Positions 1-10,663 of a DNA stretch of 64,000 nucleotides are shown here, one piece after another. The DNA comes from Ephydatia muelleri. Taxonomy: Eukaryota; Porifera; Demospongiae; Spongillida; Spongillidae. The stretch's first letter is position 1. Each line of letters begins with the position of its first letter. The translations under genes were made by a program, and so were the position numbers. The notes below the pieces were generated by a model. The model was given only the letters and a program-made list of their open reading frames with translations, did no database searches and had not been told where the DNA came from. The stretch covers positions 7,863,352-7,927,351 of the forward strand of contig JABACO010000020.1 of assembly GCA_013339895.1 (NCBI GenBank). The letters run 5' to 3'.

Positions 1-1903
1 TTGCATATACGTCAAGATTCCTGTCAGTTGCAGAAAAGAATTATGCACAGTTGGAAAAGGAGGCCTTGTCCTTGGTATTTGGAGTTAAGAAATTCCATCA
101 ATTTTTTTATGGAAGAAATGTTAGTGACTGATCATAAGCCACTCACAACGATTTTTGGGTCTAGCAGCAGCACGATTGCAGCGTTGGGTATTGTTACTCT
201 CTGCTTACAGTTATACCATTGTGTACAAGCCAGGAGTGAATCATAACACTGTTGATGGTTTGTCTCGTCTTCCGTTGAGTCAAGTGAAGCCATCTACATT
301 TGAAGCGCAAAGCACAGATTTTCCAGTATGTCAGCTAAACCTATTGCCTGTTACTGCAAAACAACTTGCTAAAATGTGGCATTGACGCTGTTAGGATATA
401 TATTTAGGGTTTAGGGTTTAGGGTTTAAGGCCGCGCCGAAGGCGCGAGGGACCAGGTCAATTTGCACTCGGAATCTGAATCCGGTGTCAAAAAGCACCCG
501 TCTTACACTAAATTTTTTTTAGCAATGTTTTGGATGTCAACGACCACTGCACGACCACTGGACGAGGGCGCCTTCGGCGCCATATTAAATTTCCTGCAGC
601 TACAAGATCAGACCCTGAGTTATCAAGGGTGTTGCATTTCACATTGAAAGGATGGCCAGTAGTGCACACAGAGGAATCAATGGCATTACAGCCTTATTGG
701 ACTCGCCGTAGTGAGTTGACAGTGGAATGTGGCTGTTTAGTTTGGGGAGTAAGAGCTGTTGTGCCTAGGAAATTGCAGCAGCAAGTTTTGAAGGAGCTAC
801 ATGATGGACACCCAGGCATTGTGCGTATGAAGAATCGGGCTAGAAGTTATGTTTGGTGGCCAGGTCTGGACTCCAATGTTGAAGAATTAGTGAAGTCTTG
901 TCCACAATGTCAGGAGGCTAAAAGTGCACCACCTAAAGCACCTCTGTACCCATGGGTGTGGCCATCCAGACCATGGGAGCGCATTCACGTGGACTTCGCT
1001 GGGCCATTTCTAGGAAAATCATCTTTCATTGTTGTGGATGCTCACTCAAAATGGCCTGAGGTTATTCCAATGTCTACCACAACCTCTTTGGCCACTGTGG
1101 CAGAGTTGACCAGGTTGTTTGCATCCTATGGAATACCTCAGCAACTAGTGTCTCATAATGGCCCACAATTTGTATCACAGGAGTTCAAGCTATTTCTATG
1201 AACAAATGGAGTACGACACATTCAAACAGCCCCTTGCCACCCACATGGTGCAGCAGAGAGATTTGTTAAAACATTTAAGGAAGCCATGCAAAAAAATAAA
1301 TGTAAAGGTGTGTCCTTTCATGATCAGTTAATGCATTTTCGGTTGACTTATCGAGTGACACCACATGCTACAACAGGTGTGGCTCCTTGTGAATTATTTA
1401 TGGGAAGACATTTATGCACATCACTGGATTTGTTAAGGCCTGACTTGGAATCTATTGTAGCTAAGAAGCAGTTTGAACAAAAAGGTCATTATGATGGAGC
1501 AGCCACATTGCGGCAGTTTGTGGAAGGACAATGGGTACTGGTGCGAAACTTTAGGAAAGGACCAAAATGGGTGCCAGCAATAGTGAGGCAAAAGAGTGGG
1601 CCTTTATCCTATGTTGTACAACTGACACCAACAATTTCATGGAGACGGCATGTGGATCAGATGCGTGTTTGTAGTGATAGTCCATATTGGCATGAAACAG
1701 TGGCGTCATCTCCTACAGATAAGTCTGGTGTACCAACAGAGGTAGAAAAGAGGCCGATGGAGGAGGAAGAGAGGATGACATTGCTACAGACAAACAGGCT
1801 AGTAATGTGGATACCACGAGACCAGTGGTCACAAGAACAGAAATACCCGAGGCTGAAGATATATACTGACGCTCTATGTGCCAGGAATTTGCGCAATTTA
1901 TAA
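1..1903 (+). pseudogene. Ty3/gypsy retrotransposon pol remnant (RNase H to integrase C-terminus)
   Basis: The window opens inside a gypsy pol. RNase H motifs (TDHKPLTTIFG near 128-160, then YTIVYKPG...VDGLSRLPL near 210-275) lie in shifted frames, and a deletion has removed residues between IFG and LAAARLQRW. A short insertion (386-597) separates them from the integrase. The integrase zinc region (HDGHPGIVRMKNRARS...CPQC, about 806-915) and core (HVDFAGPF; KWPEVIPM; AAERFVKTFKEAM) follow. The second catalytic Asp, normally in SDNGPQF, is His here (SHNGPQF, about 1150-1170). An in-frame stop at 1199-1201 splits the core. The C-terminal region (GHYDGAA...WVLVRNF...YVVQL) is intact to 1903. I see no LTR after the stop. 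Gypsy affiliation is secure; the copy is dead. Confidence 0.9.
386..597. mobile_element. Short hairpin-bounded insertion with TTTAGGG repeats inside gypsy pol
   Basis: About 210 bp interrupt the pol reading frame between the RNase H tail and the integrase. They include three exact TTTAGGG units (403-423) plus a partial fourth. Two GC-rich hairpins near the ends use the same arm letters: CGCGCC-GAA-GGCGCG (432-446) and GGCGCC-TTC-GGCGCC (567-581). No protein is encoded. The edges are estimated from where pol similarity stops and resumes. A MITE-like or foldback insertion is the simplest reading. Confidence 0.55.
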
Positions 1904-1952
1904 ATTGTTGCGCACTACGTGGATTCACAGCACAATTTATAAATTGCGCAAA
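1888..1952. repeat. Perfect 20-bp inverted repeat (hairpin)
   Basis: 1888-1907 and 1933-1952 are exact reverse complements with a 25-nt loop, and each arm contains the self-complementary CAATTTATAAATTG. It overlaps the end of the gypsy pol frame. It may be a small MITE or the boundary of the element. Confidence 0.75.
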
Positions 1953-4608
1953 TCGATAGATTGCGCCTAACAGTTCTGTGTGAAGGTTGGAGTTACTAAG
2001 ATGTGCATACAGCAATTAACTCTTTGGACGTCAATATTGCAATACGGATGACGTCGTTAATTGTCAGCTATGTTTTTAATTATGGCTACCGTTGCTTATT
2101 AGTCGCCGAAGACTCGCCGTTCTTGAAGAATCACACGGTTAGCTTACTTTAAAGACATTACTATGATAAAAAAGCGTTTTGTGATTTTTGTTTTGATATA
2201 TTTATATTCGGTGTTTGAAAAACAATGGTTGCTAACAGCACCCGATATAGGCGGAGCCAAGTGGGCAGGGATTTGAAGCCGTACGTCGTGTACACTATAA
2301 AACAGACGACGAAAACACGATATTTTTATCCCTTGGTGTTATTTCTAAGGTCCAGCTTTTTAAAAAAGCTTCGCTCTCCCCTATTTTAGTAGAACAAGCG
2401 GGTGCTTGTTCAAAGCCGCTAGTGACGATAGAGGCGCCATTACACGTACAGCTGCAGCTGTTAGTTACCGCTTACCTTTCAATTAAAAACCAACACTCCA
2501 GTCGTAGTTCTATGCCCTGAGCGCTGTTTGGTGCACAAAGTGCGTAACCATGCGACACAGATTGGTTTTTCTAATACGTGTGCACATAAATGTGCACTTG
2601 GCGGTGAACGCGGGGTGCAATTATTGCACATAAATGTGCACTTGGCGGTCAAAGAGTTAAACAAGTTCGCATTTCCTTTATACATATATCTTAAAATGCA
2701 TGAAAACATAGCATTGCAATTTCGTTGGTCAATTTTTTTTCTCTATAGCTATACCGTTATTGTTCGCTTAGCTATTGAAATGATCTTCTGATTGTGCGCA
2801 CCCTCCCCTCCTCACACACACATTTACATGCTTGAGTACTAGTAATGTTGTCTTGCGTCGTCCCAGCTAGGTTGTTGACAGGAGACCAGAGCCGCACGAT
2901 TGGTGATGTCACGGAATGTGATGACTATCGAAGTGGAACACTGCCTGGTGGTGGACCAGCTAAGAGGAAGTCGTCTCCATAATGGAACAAGTCTGCTCCA
3001 TCGTGATCCTGTGCAATGTGGAGGGCTGAAGCGAACTCGATTGAAGATGCTCTGGGCTGAGTGGAGGCCTCATCATCTGGTGGGCATTTGTTAGGATAGT
3101 ATTCTACGCATGCGCAGTGCATTTGAAGTGGTATATTTCTGGTAGGTGGCTGTGTTGCTCATAGCAGATGAGTTGGAGTTTTTATTTTGTTCTTTGCTCA
3201 GGCTTGTCTGTACTTTCTGGACTGACCGTTTGTTGTGAGGTCAGAAATCAACGGTAAGATTATGCCCTTGCTCTACGTGTTTATTCGTAGATAGGGACTA
3301 GACCGTACTTGACCGTAGAGCTCTAGTAGGGACGGGAAGTGAAACGATAGTCTTACATGTAAAGGGGCGGGAAAACGGTTAGACGTTAGTTTTGTTTTGT
3401 ATTGTGTTTTGGGTCTCTCTTATTTGTGTCTGTGTCTAGTACCAGTTCCTGTTACGTCTTCGACCATTGTGTGCCAAACAGCCCCCTCAAAGTGATTTTA
3501 TGCTCAGAGGGGATTTGTACAAGTTCTGTGGTAAGCAGTGTTATGTTACTGAGTGCAAAATAGCTCTGTATTTGTCCGTTGTGTCCCTGACATCGACAAA
3601 GATAATTACTAATCTGATTATGAATATCAAACACTAAGAGAATTAGATATAGGATCTGAATCATAGTCACCTTTGCACTTTATGGCAACCCTTCATCACT
3701 GCACTCAAGTCACCCTTCTCTGACACATTAGAATTAAGGGCACATTGATTGATGGGGAATAATTTGAAGTGGTGATGTGGATTAAATTGAAGTACTCCAA
3801 TTTTTTTTTGTCTTTAGGCATTGCATAAAGGTACTTTGTTATTGATTGACAATAATACGGGTTGGGGTGGAGGGTATTATAGTTACTTGGCATATATTTT
3901 AGTACTAACCCTAACGAAAAAATCTTCCCTGAATAATGAATTTTTTCTACCGGACTTGGAAATAATGATTTAGTCTGGTTATGCTGGAGAAGAATTGGAT
4001 TGTTACGTTGTTTGTAACTTTTGAACGCAAAGTCAATCATAGAGCTACATTTTTGTGCCTGTTAAAGGTGTCTTGGTTTGAAAGTTGGATAAACAAAATG
4101 CGGCCATAATGCTTTTTCAAAGCTTCCCTTCTGTAGGAACACAAATATTAGACTTACAAGATTGTCTTTGTGATGTCTTGTTGATCTATGAGCTTTGGAA
4201 GCTTCTTTGTCTAAACTGAACAAATCGTAAAGCGTACATGCATTAACTTTTGACCTTAGCTACAGTTATTGAACGGACCTGAGGTTATCCTGGTTAAAGT
4301 TATTGGAAGCCAGATGACAATATAGTGCATACTGTTCGTTTTGTATGAAACTAAAAAAGAAAAAGGTAAGGCATTATAATGCTTGAGGTGCCATTTAAGT
4401 CCCTCCAAGCTTAGAAAAAACGTAATATGCGATTAATACAGAACAGAAGTCTGTACAAACATTGGAATATGGTCTACCAACCGTAAAAATGCTATTCTGG
4501 AGCTTTATGAGTAACTTTGCTGTACAAATAATGTTCTCAAGTGCGAAAGAGCAAAACTCGTAGCCATTTTTGTAATTTTGAAATGAATTCCATTAAAATC
4601 GTGACGCA
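1953..4608. other. Non-coding stretch, no recognisable gene
   Basis: No open frame in this 2.6 kb resembles a known protein and no tRNA or rRNA is visible. The one clear structure is a 25-bp unit (TGCACATAAATGTGCACTTG plus GCGGT) present exactly twice, at 2581-2605 and 2625-2649. The unit contains its own small palindrome (GTGCACATAAATGTGCAC). Confidence 0.6.
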
Positions 4609-6370
4609 ATGACAATATTCATTCGGTTTGCTATGGCGGAGGGCGTTGTTGATGTTGATGGAAATGGTTCTTTTCAGAACCAAACCGAGGATGTAGCAAG
4701 TACAAGTTGTTCATCAAGGTCCGCAGCCAAAAAGGCTGCATCGGCTTGGAAGGAGCTGCAGAAAAAGAAGCCCAGAGGACGATGTTTTGCAAATCTGAAA
4801 CCCGTGAGTGGCACATCTGCCGAGTTTGAAGTGAATCATAGGGGAAGCATACCTGATATTTCCGCAGATGCTACTAAAGAGCTGGAAAGCTTAGCTGATT
4901 ATATGCCCAACCTTTTTGATGCGGATGCAAGAGTTCAGGCATTACGTTTGTACTATATTGAGTTGGCTGATGGCATGTCACCTAGGATAAAGTGAGCAAG
5001 ATTTTTATGGTTTGATCACCAACCCTTGTATTTCTGAGACATTGGATAAAGAAGAGATTAAAGTTGGGAGGCAAGCATGAAGATGGTTATTTAACTATCC
5101 AGCATGTTCAAACACGAATCAATGATGTTTACTTAAATGACCCTGACATAGTGTCACCAGAAGTTTTAGAAATGCATGAAGCACACTACCATTCTCGTGA
5201 GGTGTCAAGGATGACAGTTTGTCGGTGGATGTATAAACTGGGATTTAAATCTACAGCAGCACCATTCTGTGACAGACGAGAGGATGAAGACATTGTAGCG
5301 TATCGCAACAGTTGAGATGATGGCATTGAAATCACGTCTTCCCATCCTAAATGAGACAACAGGAAGACCTGAGTGGCCCAACCTACCAGTTGGGGAGAAA
5401 CCACTACTTCATGGCAGTTATGATGAAGCAATTATGTATGCCAATGAGGGCAATTGATTTGCTTGGGTTGCCAATGATTCTTACCACCTTAAGCCAAAAG
5501 GAGATGGAGCCACAATCATGATAAGTGGTGTTTCTGTAGCATGTCATGGCTGGATGGGGCTGGAAGTCATCGAACCAAAAATCGATGGTACATGGAAGAA
5601 TGGTAATGTTATGACAAATGTAAATAAGGTAATGGATGAGTTTGAAGCCCATTATCCTGGATGCCAGCTATTATTAACATACGATAATGCACCATGTCAT
5701 GTGGCAAAAAGACAAGGGGCACTCTAACTGCTACGATGAATCTCTGATGGCGGAAAGCAACCTATTTTGACCCAAACTGGTTGGTTTGATACCATAGATG
5801 CCAGTACTGGAACATCCATGAGGATTCAGCAACAGATGTGGTTCACAGGACCTGATGTATCACCAATTGCAAAGGGTGCATTGCGAATCTGCAAGGAAAG
5901 AGGTCTTCCAGGAGTTTAGAACATGAGAAGTGACGAACTGAGGGCACTGCTGGCATCTCAACCTGACTTCATAAGTGTGTGCCCTGAGATCCAAGAAGAA
6001 GTGGAGCGTCGGGACCACATTCTTCTGTTTGGACCAAAGTGCCGCCCCGAATGCATGCATGTAGAGATATGCTGGTCGTATGTCAAGCTACTGTAGGTAA
6101 CATTGTGGCCATTCTATAACATCACTATGAGAGGCCACCAAGTATGCACTATCTGCTCAACATTTAACAGTTTGGTTGCATACGGCCTTTTCTGGCCACA
6201 CATGGAAGTGGATAGAAGTGTACACAAATGAAGTAGATGGGTTTGCAGCATTTGACAAAATAAAAGCGCTAAAGAAGGAACTTCGGCATCATTGCAGGGA
6301 TGCTTCAAAACAGTTCCTCTACCTGTTTCACAAGCAATGGCAATGCCGATGGATGCAAACTGATTATTAA
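4609..6370 (+). pseudogene. Decayed DDE-superfamily transposase
   Basis: Several open segments in changing frames together resemble a DDE endonuclease family that I know from fungi and invertebrates. The N-terminal segment (4609-4995) is Lys-rich (AAKKAASAWKELQKKK). A helix-turn-helix-like stretch follows at 5064-5315 (REVSRMTVCRWMYKLGFKS). The catalytic region has YDEAIMYANEGN (about 5420-5456), LKPKGDGATIMISGVSVACH (about 5491-5550) and LLTYDNAPCH (about 5674-5700), which fit the first and second acidic positions. Later segments carry DASTGTSMRIQQQMWFTGPD and a HVEICWSYVK motif near 6060, at the usual third acidic site. Stops at 5313, 5456 and 5725 and several frame changes make it non-functional. 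The family assignment is from memory and not searched. Confidence 0.72.
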
Positions 6371-6486
6371 AAACAATGTACTTTTACATGATTGTGTGTG
6401 AGTGCGTATTATTTATTCTGTAAAGTGATTCGCTTCCCATGATATGCAGCCCATCATTTCACTGTGCATGAGCAAACCATTAACAT

Positions 6487-6653
6487 CTTGCTCACTTTAT
6501 CCTGGGCAACACTAGGTGACATGCCCATCAGCCAACTCAATATAGTATAAACGTAATGCCAGAACTCATGCATCTGTATCAGAAAGGTTGGGCATATAAT
6601 CAGCTAAGCTTTCCAGCTCTTTAGTAGCATCTGCGGCAATATCAGGTGTGCTT
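6487..6653 (-). repeat. Inverted partial copy of the first exon of the upstream transposase
   Basis: Read on the minus strand, this matches 4845-5000, the end of the first coding segment including its stop codon and following bases. There is scattered divergence and a small insertion near 6503. It lies just beyond the end of the transposase, so the broken gene is bracketed by a copy of its own piece in reverse. Confidence 0.85.
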
Positions 6654-7272
6654 GTACATCTCAAAGTTCATGGCTTGCTTGTCAAATAGTTCCATTGAAA
6701 GGAAAAGCCAAATTGAAGGTCATGTAAAAGAGATAAAATTTAAAAGTGCGCAAGTTCCTCCCTCCTTCCATGTATGTAGAGATAATTTTTAGTAGCCACA
6801 AAACGAGAAGGGCACTAAAGCACACTTCCTGATTTGGAATGGCTATTACAGTGAGCTTTGACACCACAAAACCACTAAATGGGTGGTCTTCACACTTTTC
6901 GTTTTGCTGTGTGGGTTATAATTCAAAGAAATGAGCCTATGAGCGTCGGATCCTCGAAGTTGATCATGCCTCCTTCACCCCACTCATTTTCTCTCCCACT
7001 GGAGGCTTAGGGAGGCCACTGTGGTTTATAAACGCATTGCTGCCCAGCTCTCAGCAAAGTGGGGCCACTCATATAGTTCAATCATGGCCTGGATTGATGT
7101 CATCTCTCCTCCCTTTTATGCTCTTCCATCATGTGCATCAGAGGAGTTCGATCAACTATAGGCCATGCCTTTAACCACTCCCCTGTTGACCTGATTACAA
7201 AGGTTGCACAGGTCTCATCCAGTCTTTAGTTTGTCTGACTGCTGCCACCTTTAGTACGCATCTTATATAATA

Positions 7273-7405
7273 GTTAGACACTGGAATCGAGGATTTAGAA
7301 TCCCCGAGGGCCCTGGGCTGTAGCATCCTGAGCGGTAGCGAGGGCGCTGCTAAGGGCCCGAGGGATTCTAAATCACGTGGATCCCGAAGGGGACAGTGTC
7401 TAACT
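7273..7405. mobile_element. 133-bp hairpin / MITE-like unit
   Basis: Termini AGTTAGACACTG (7273-7284) and CAGTGTCTAACT (7394-7405) are perfect inverted copies. A second inner pair, GATTTAGAATCC with GAGGGCCC and GGGCCCGAGGGATTCTAAATC, extends the stem. It has no coding capacity. Confidence 0.75.
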
Positions 7406-7408
7406 GAT

Positions 7409-8095
7409 TTAGACTATAGCAACGCGCATGTCGATATGTTTCCGTACATACAGTATCGTTAAAATAATATTGCGCATGCGCAGTTTCCGTATCAACGGTA
7501 AAAAAATTTGTTGACTTGCTCGTTGACGACTGAGACTGAGGGTTCAAAAAACCCTAGCGAAGACTTGCCGTCGTGACTCGCGAAGTAGAATGCTAGGGGC
7601 GGGTACTCAAGTCTGGTGACCCGACTCAATTGTTGTACAGGAAGATACTAGAGCATGTACTCCGATATCAGTCTACCACTTCGAAGATACGGAAAATAAG
7701 GCATGTTCATCGCGGAAAACTGTTGGTGTTCATAGTGCAATTTACCTTTTTACATAAAAGAACATTTGAAGACCTGCCCAGTTCAATAAATGAAATCCAT
7801 GAGGGCTATTAAGACCAACAGTGTTCCTAACTCTGCGTTTGATTTTCCATATGTTCGAGCTAGTACTATAAAATCACCTGATCCCCAGACTGCGGGTGTT
7901 CTGAGTGCCAGCGGGCGGGTATTCTAAGTGCCAGCGGGCGGGTATTCTAAGTGCCAGAGGGCGGGTATTCTACCGTAGAATACCCGCCTCCTGGCATTTA
8001 GAGGACGCGATTACGCTATAACGAGGTCTCTACGAAAAATATGGTACCTGCAATAGACCAATCAGATTGCGAGATTCCATTATGCTATAGTCTAA
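7409..8095. repeat. Short terminal inverted pair enclosing about 690 bp
   Basis: TTAGACTATAGC at 7409-7420 is the reverse complement of GCTATAGTCTAA at 8084-8095. The enclosed DNA is non-coding and contains the 23-bp array. It could be a non-autonomous DNA transposon, but the inverted ends are only 12 bp and no target duplication is convincing. Confidence 0.4.
7901..8001. repeat. Three 23-bp tandem units followed by an inverted unit
   Basis: Units at 7901-7923, 7924-7946 and 7947-7969 follow the pattern CTAAGTGCCAGCGGGCGGGT plus ATT with one or two changes each. The next bases (7976-8001) are the reverse complement of the same unit, giving a strong hairpin. There are no spacers. Confidence 0.85.
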
Positions 8096-8167
8096 TTCAC
8101 TGATATTTTCATGCATATTATACATTCAATGCAAGCTTCAAAATATAATTCACCTTTATCTCACCAG

Positions 8168-8358
8168 CTAGAAGATGGGCACACTTTGTTCAGTTATAAC
8201 GTGGGACTCAATGATGTCATCCAGCTCTTTGTTCCGCACAACACAACACCTCCCAAATACAACAAATTGAGCAAAGCAGTGGGGATAACACGAAGGAGAC
8301 TTGCACTCCAGCGACTGCAGACGACAAGACTGAAGCAGTTGTTGATGGCCTGTATCAG
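8168..8358 (+). CDS. Exon resembling the ubiquitin-like domain of UHRF1
   Basis: After a plausible acceptor (CACCAG, 8162-8167) the frame reads LEDGHTLFSYNVGLNDVIQL. This closely parallels the end of the N-terminal ubiquitin-like domain of the chromatin regulator UHRF1 (DGHTLFDY then LNDTIQL as I recall it). It ends at a donor (CAG|GTAATA, 8359). Only the second half of the domain is present. No matching upstream exon, tandem Tudor, PHD or SRA domain is seen, so this is an orphan or captured exon. It could instead be the upstream part of the transposon gene at 9021. The domain match is fairly confident; the gene context is not. Confidence 0.55.
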
Positions 8359-8770
8359 GTAATAGTTAGGTGCCTTATTATAAATTATTATAAAATGACT
8401 AGCTGGCTCCCCGTAGGAATAGAATCATGCCGCGAAGGAATGAAATCAGGCCGCGCGGAATGAAATTACCCGATAGTGTGAAATCGCCGATTTTTAGAGG
8501 TGTTTTCACAACCTCCCAACTCTTTTCGTAGCATACTGAGTGGTATAGAGGTCAAAGCGATCATTGTTTGATATGGGGAGCCAGGATTTGGGGATTGGTG
8601 GTTGTAGTGCACATGCCCATTCTGGGATCCTACATGTAATTGCTCATCTTTTAGGAAGGGTCAAAGGAGTGTTCGTAGTTATATAACTCAAAGAATGAAG
8701 TTGATTTTGGTCATTACCTTTGATTGTTCACTTAGCAAAACATCATACAATCCATTTTGCTCATTTTCAG

Positions 8771-8932
8771 GATGAAATGGAACTGGATGAAGATGAAGAG
8801 ATGCTGGATGAAGATGAAGAGATGCTGGATGAAGAAATTCCTGATTCAGAGGCAGATGACCTTAAGGATGGAGACTTCCATCTTCCGGAGGATTTAGACT
8901 GTGTTTCTTGGGATGCTATATTCATGGGCCAG
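8771..8932 (+). CDS. Acidic exon, Asp/Glu/Met repeats
   Basis: A 54-codon exon sits between an acceptor (TTTTCAG, ends 8770) and a donor (CAG|GTATGT, 8933), and both splice in phase 0. The protein is strongly acidic, with two near-identical DEDEEMLDE units from a tandem DNA repeat, and ends DLDCVSWDAIFMGQ. No known domain is seen. Its splice sites suggest it belongs with the exon at 8168 or with the transposon protein starting near 9021. Confidence 0.5.
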
Positions 8933-9020
8933 GTATGTGCAATTGATGATATGATAGCATAGATTAACTTGCAATCGCGATGTAAAGCTACGTTTAACTG
9001 CAAGGGCATATACCAGCGTT

Positions 9021-10663
9021 TTGCAATCACACGTTCAGCTTTGGGAGGCACAGTTGAAATGGAATATCGTTGCTGTTGTTGGAGTAGCATTGCAGGTAGC
9101 CTTCACATACCGTAAATATCAGCTGGCAATAGCTGCCGTTAGCAATAAGGCTTTTGACAAGACTCTGCAATACATGAGACCAGTAGTTAAGAACCAATTA
9201 GATAAGATTTGCTCTCAAGCAATAGAAGAGATGAAAAGGATGGACCCTTCTGAAATAGGGTTATGGAAAAATGCTGTAACATCGGGGGATGTGTGTTGGC
9301 TGACTCGTGGCTTCTCGCAAAATGAGACAGTAATTATTCAAAATTACACAAATAATGCATTACTGTATTATACTTACCTATCACAAAGGGGCTCTAAGGA
9401 TGAGACATTACATATGGGCACATCAAAGGCAGCAGAAGGAGAAGGCCTTAACAAGCTCTTTAAACAGGCATCGAATGAAGGAATGCACATTAGTGCACAC
9501 ATGCAAGATTTTGATTCCTCCAGTATTGTAGCTCTTAGGGAACATTTTAAGGATGACACTACATCTGTCATGTTGTTTGCAGGCCATTGCAACAGGACTC
9601 AACAAAAGCGTCTAAAATTGTTCGCTCAGTCAAAGAAGTGTTCTGCTAAATTGATTGAAGATGACATCAAACAATATCCCACTGTCAAAACTGTGAAGTG
9701 CCACTGTACCAGACACAGTAAGAACTGTGGATGTATGTCTTCTGGTTTCCTACACCAGGCAAAGATGAATTTGATGCAGTGCCTATACAATGCTGGTAGT
9801 AATGAAAAAGTTTTTGCAGAGAGTACTGGGAAGGCTGCATTGTAAAGATATCCACAGTGACTGCACATTCCATGAACATTTTGTGTGTAGCTGTGGAAAG
9901 TGTAGGGAAAATAAGGACTTCAAATGCACTAGTAAGCCTTACAAGAGTCATTTTATTCTAACTTGTCGATACCATCAACTAATGTATGAAATAGACTGTC
10001 TGAAACAAATAGCTGCAAAGTGGAGCTCATTAATACACCCGACACTTGGACAGTTGAGGACAAATGCCACAGAATCACGCATTAACACTTTAACTAGATT
10101 TAGGAGTAAATGTAGCCATTTAACATGCATGCATTATGAGGTATCTACACATCTGGGATTAATACATGCCAATTTAACTCGGCTCATAAATACTGATGAA
10201 GCTTACCACTGGTATTTTGATTTATATGAAGCACTGAAGTTACCCATATTTTGTGGCATGGCATGGTTTTTGCAAAAAGAAAATATTGCTAGGCTAAAAA
10301 AGACTGATTACATTAAAACTGTTGAGTGCAAACAGAAGAGAAATGGATGGAAGACACAACATAGGACTTATGAACAAGATGAGAGAAAAAATATGAAGCG
10401 AAGAAAGGTTTACCATATGTACGGGGATGAGGAGGTTAATAAGAGCAACGATGAGATTGAGGAAAATGCAGATGAACATGAATGCAAACCAAGAACGAAA
10501 TAAAGAAGCAAAGGAACGGTAGTATTAAGTATGTGGATAAAGAGATTAGTAAGGGCAATGGTGAAATTGAAGACGATGAAAGTTGACTGAACAGTGTTGC
10601 CATTTATGCAAATGTCCAAATCCTCCGCACACATCATGTCCGTTGTATTTTGAGAAATCTTAG
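9021..10663 (+). pseudogene. Decayed zinc-binding transposon protein (NYTNNALLYY / GTSKAAEG family)
   Basis: The reading frame 9021-9845 contains TSGDVCWLTRGFSQNETVII, NYTNNALLYYTYLSQRG, GTSKAAEGEG and AHMQDFDSSS, then the Cys/His cluster KCHCTRHSKNCGCMSSGF. A frameshift near 9820 moves the protein into the frame ending at 10503. That frame has CTFHEHFVCSCGKC, PYKSHFILTCRYHQLMYEID, LIHPTLGQ, TRFRSKCSHL, HYEVSTHLGLI and WYFDLYEALKLPIF, then a basic tail with YHMYGDEE. A last Cys-rich knuckle (CCHLCKCPNPPHTSCPLYF) ends with a stop at 10661. I recognise this order from a widespread family of invertebrate and fish transposon proteins with an RNase H-like core. The N-terminal third is poorly preserved. 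Confidence 0.7.

Larger units (their letters stand above)
6654..8167. other. Non-coding stretch rich in small inverted and tandem repeats
   Basis: No protein-coding similarity is seen. The interval holds the hairpin element at 7273-7405, the larger inverted pair at 7409-8095 and the 23-bp tandem array at 7901-7969. CpG-containing motifs such as TGCGCATGCGCA occur near 7472. Confidence 0.6.

Noticed and set aside
403..427. Telomere or chromosome end
   Set aside because: Only three and a half units lie inside a retrotransposon gene, and sequence continues on both sides.
7901..7969. Possible CRISPR array (three 23-bp repeats)
   Set aside because: The units are directly adjacent without spacers, in animal-type DNA with no cas genes.
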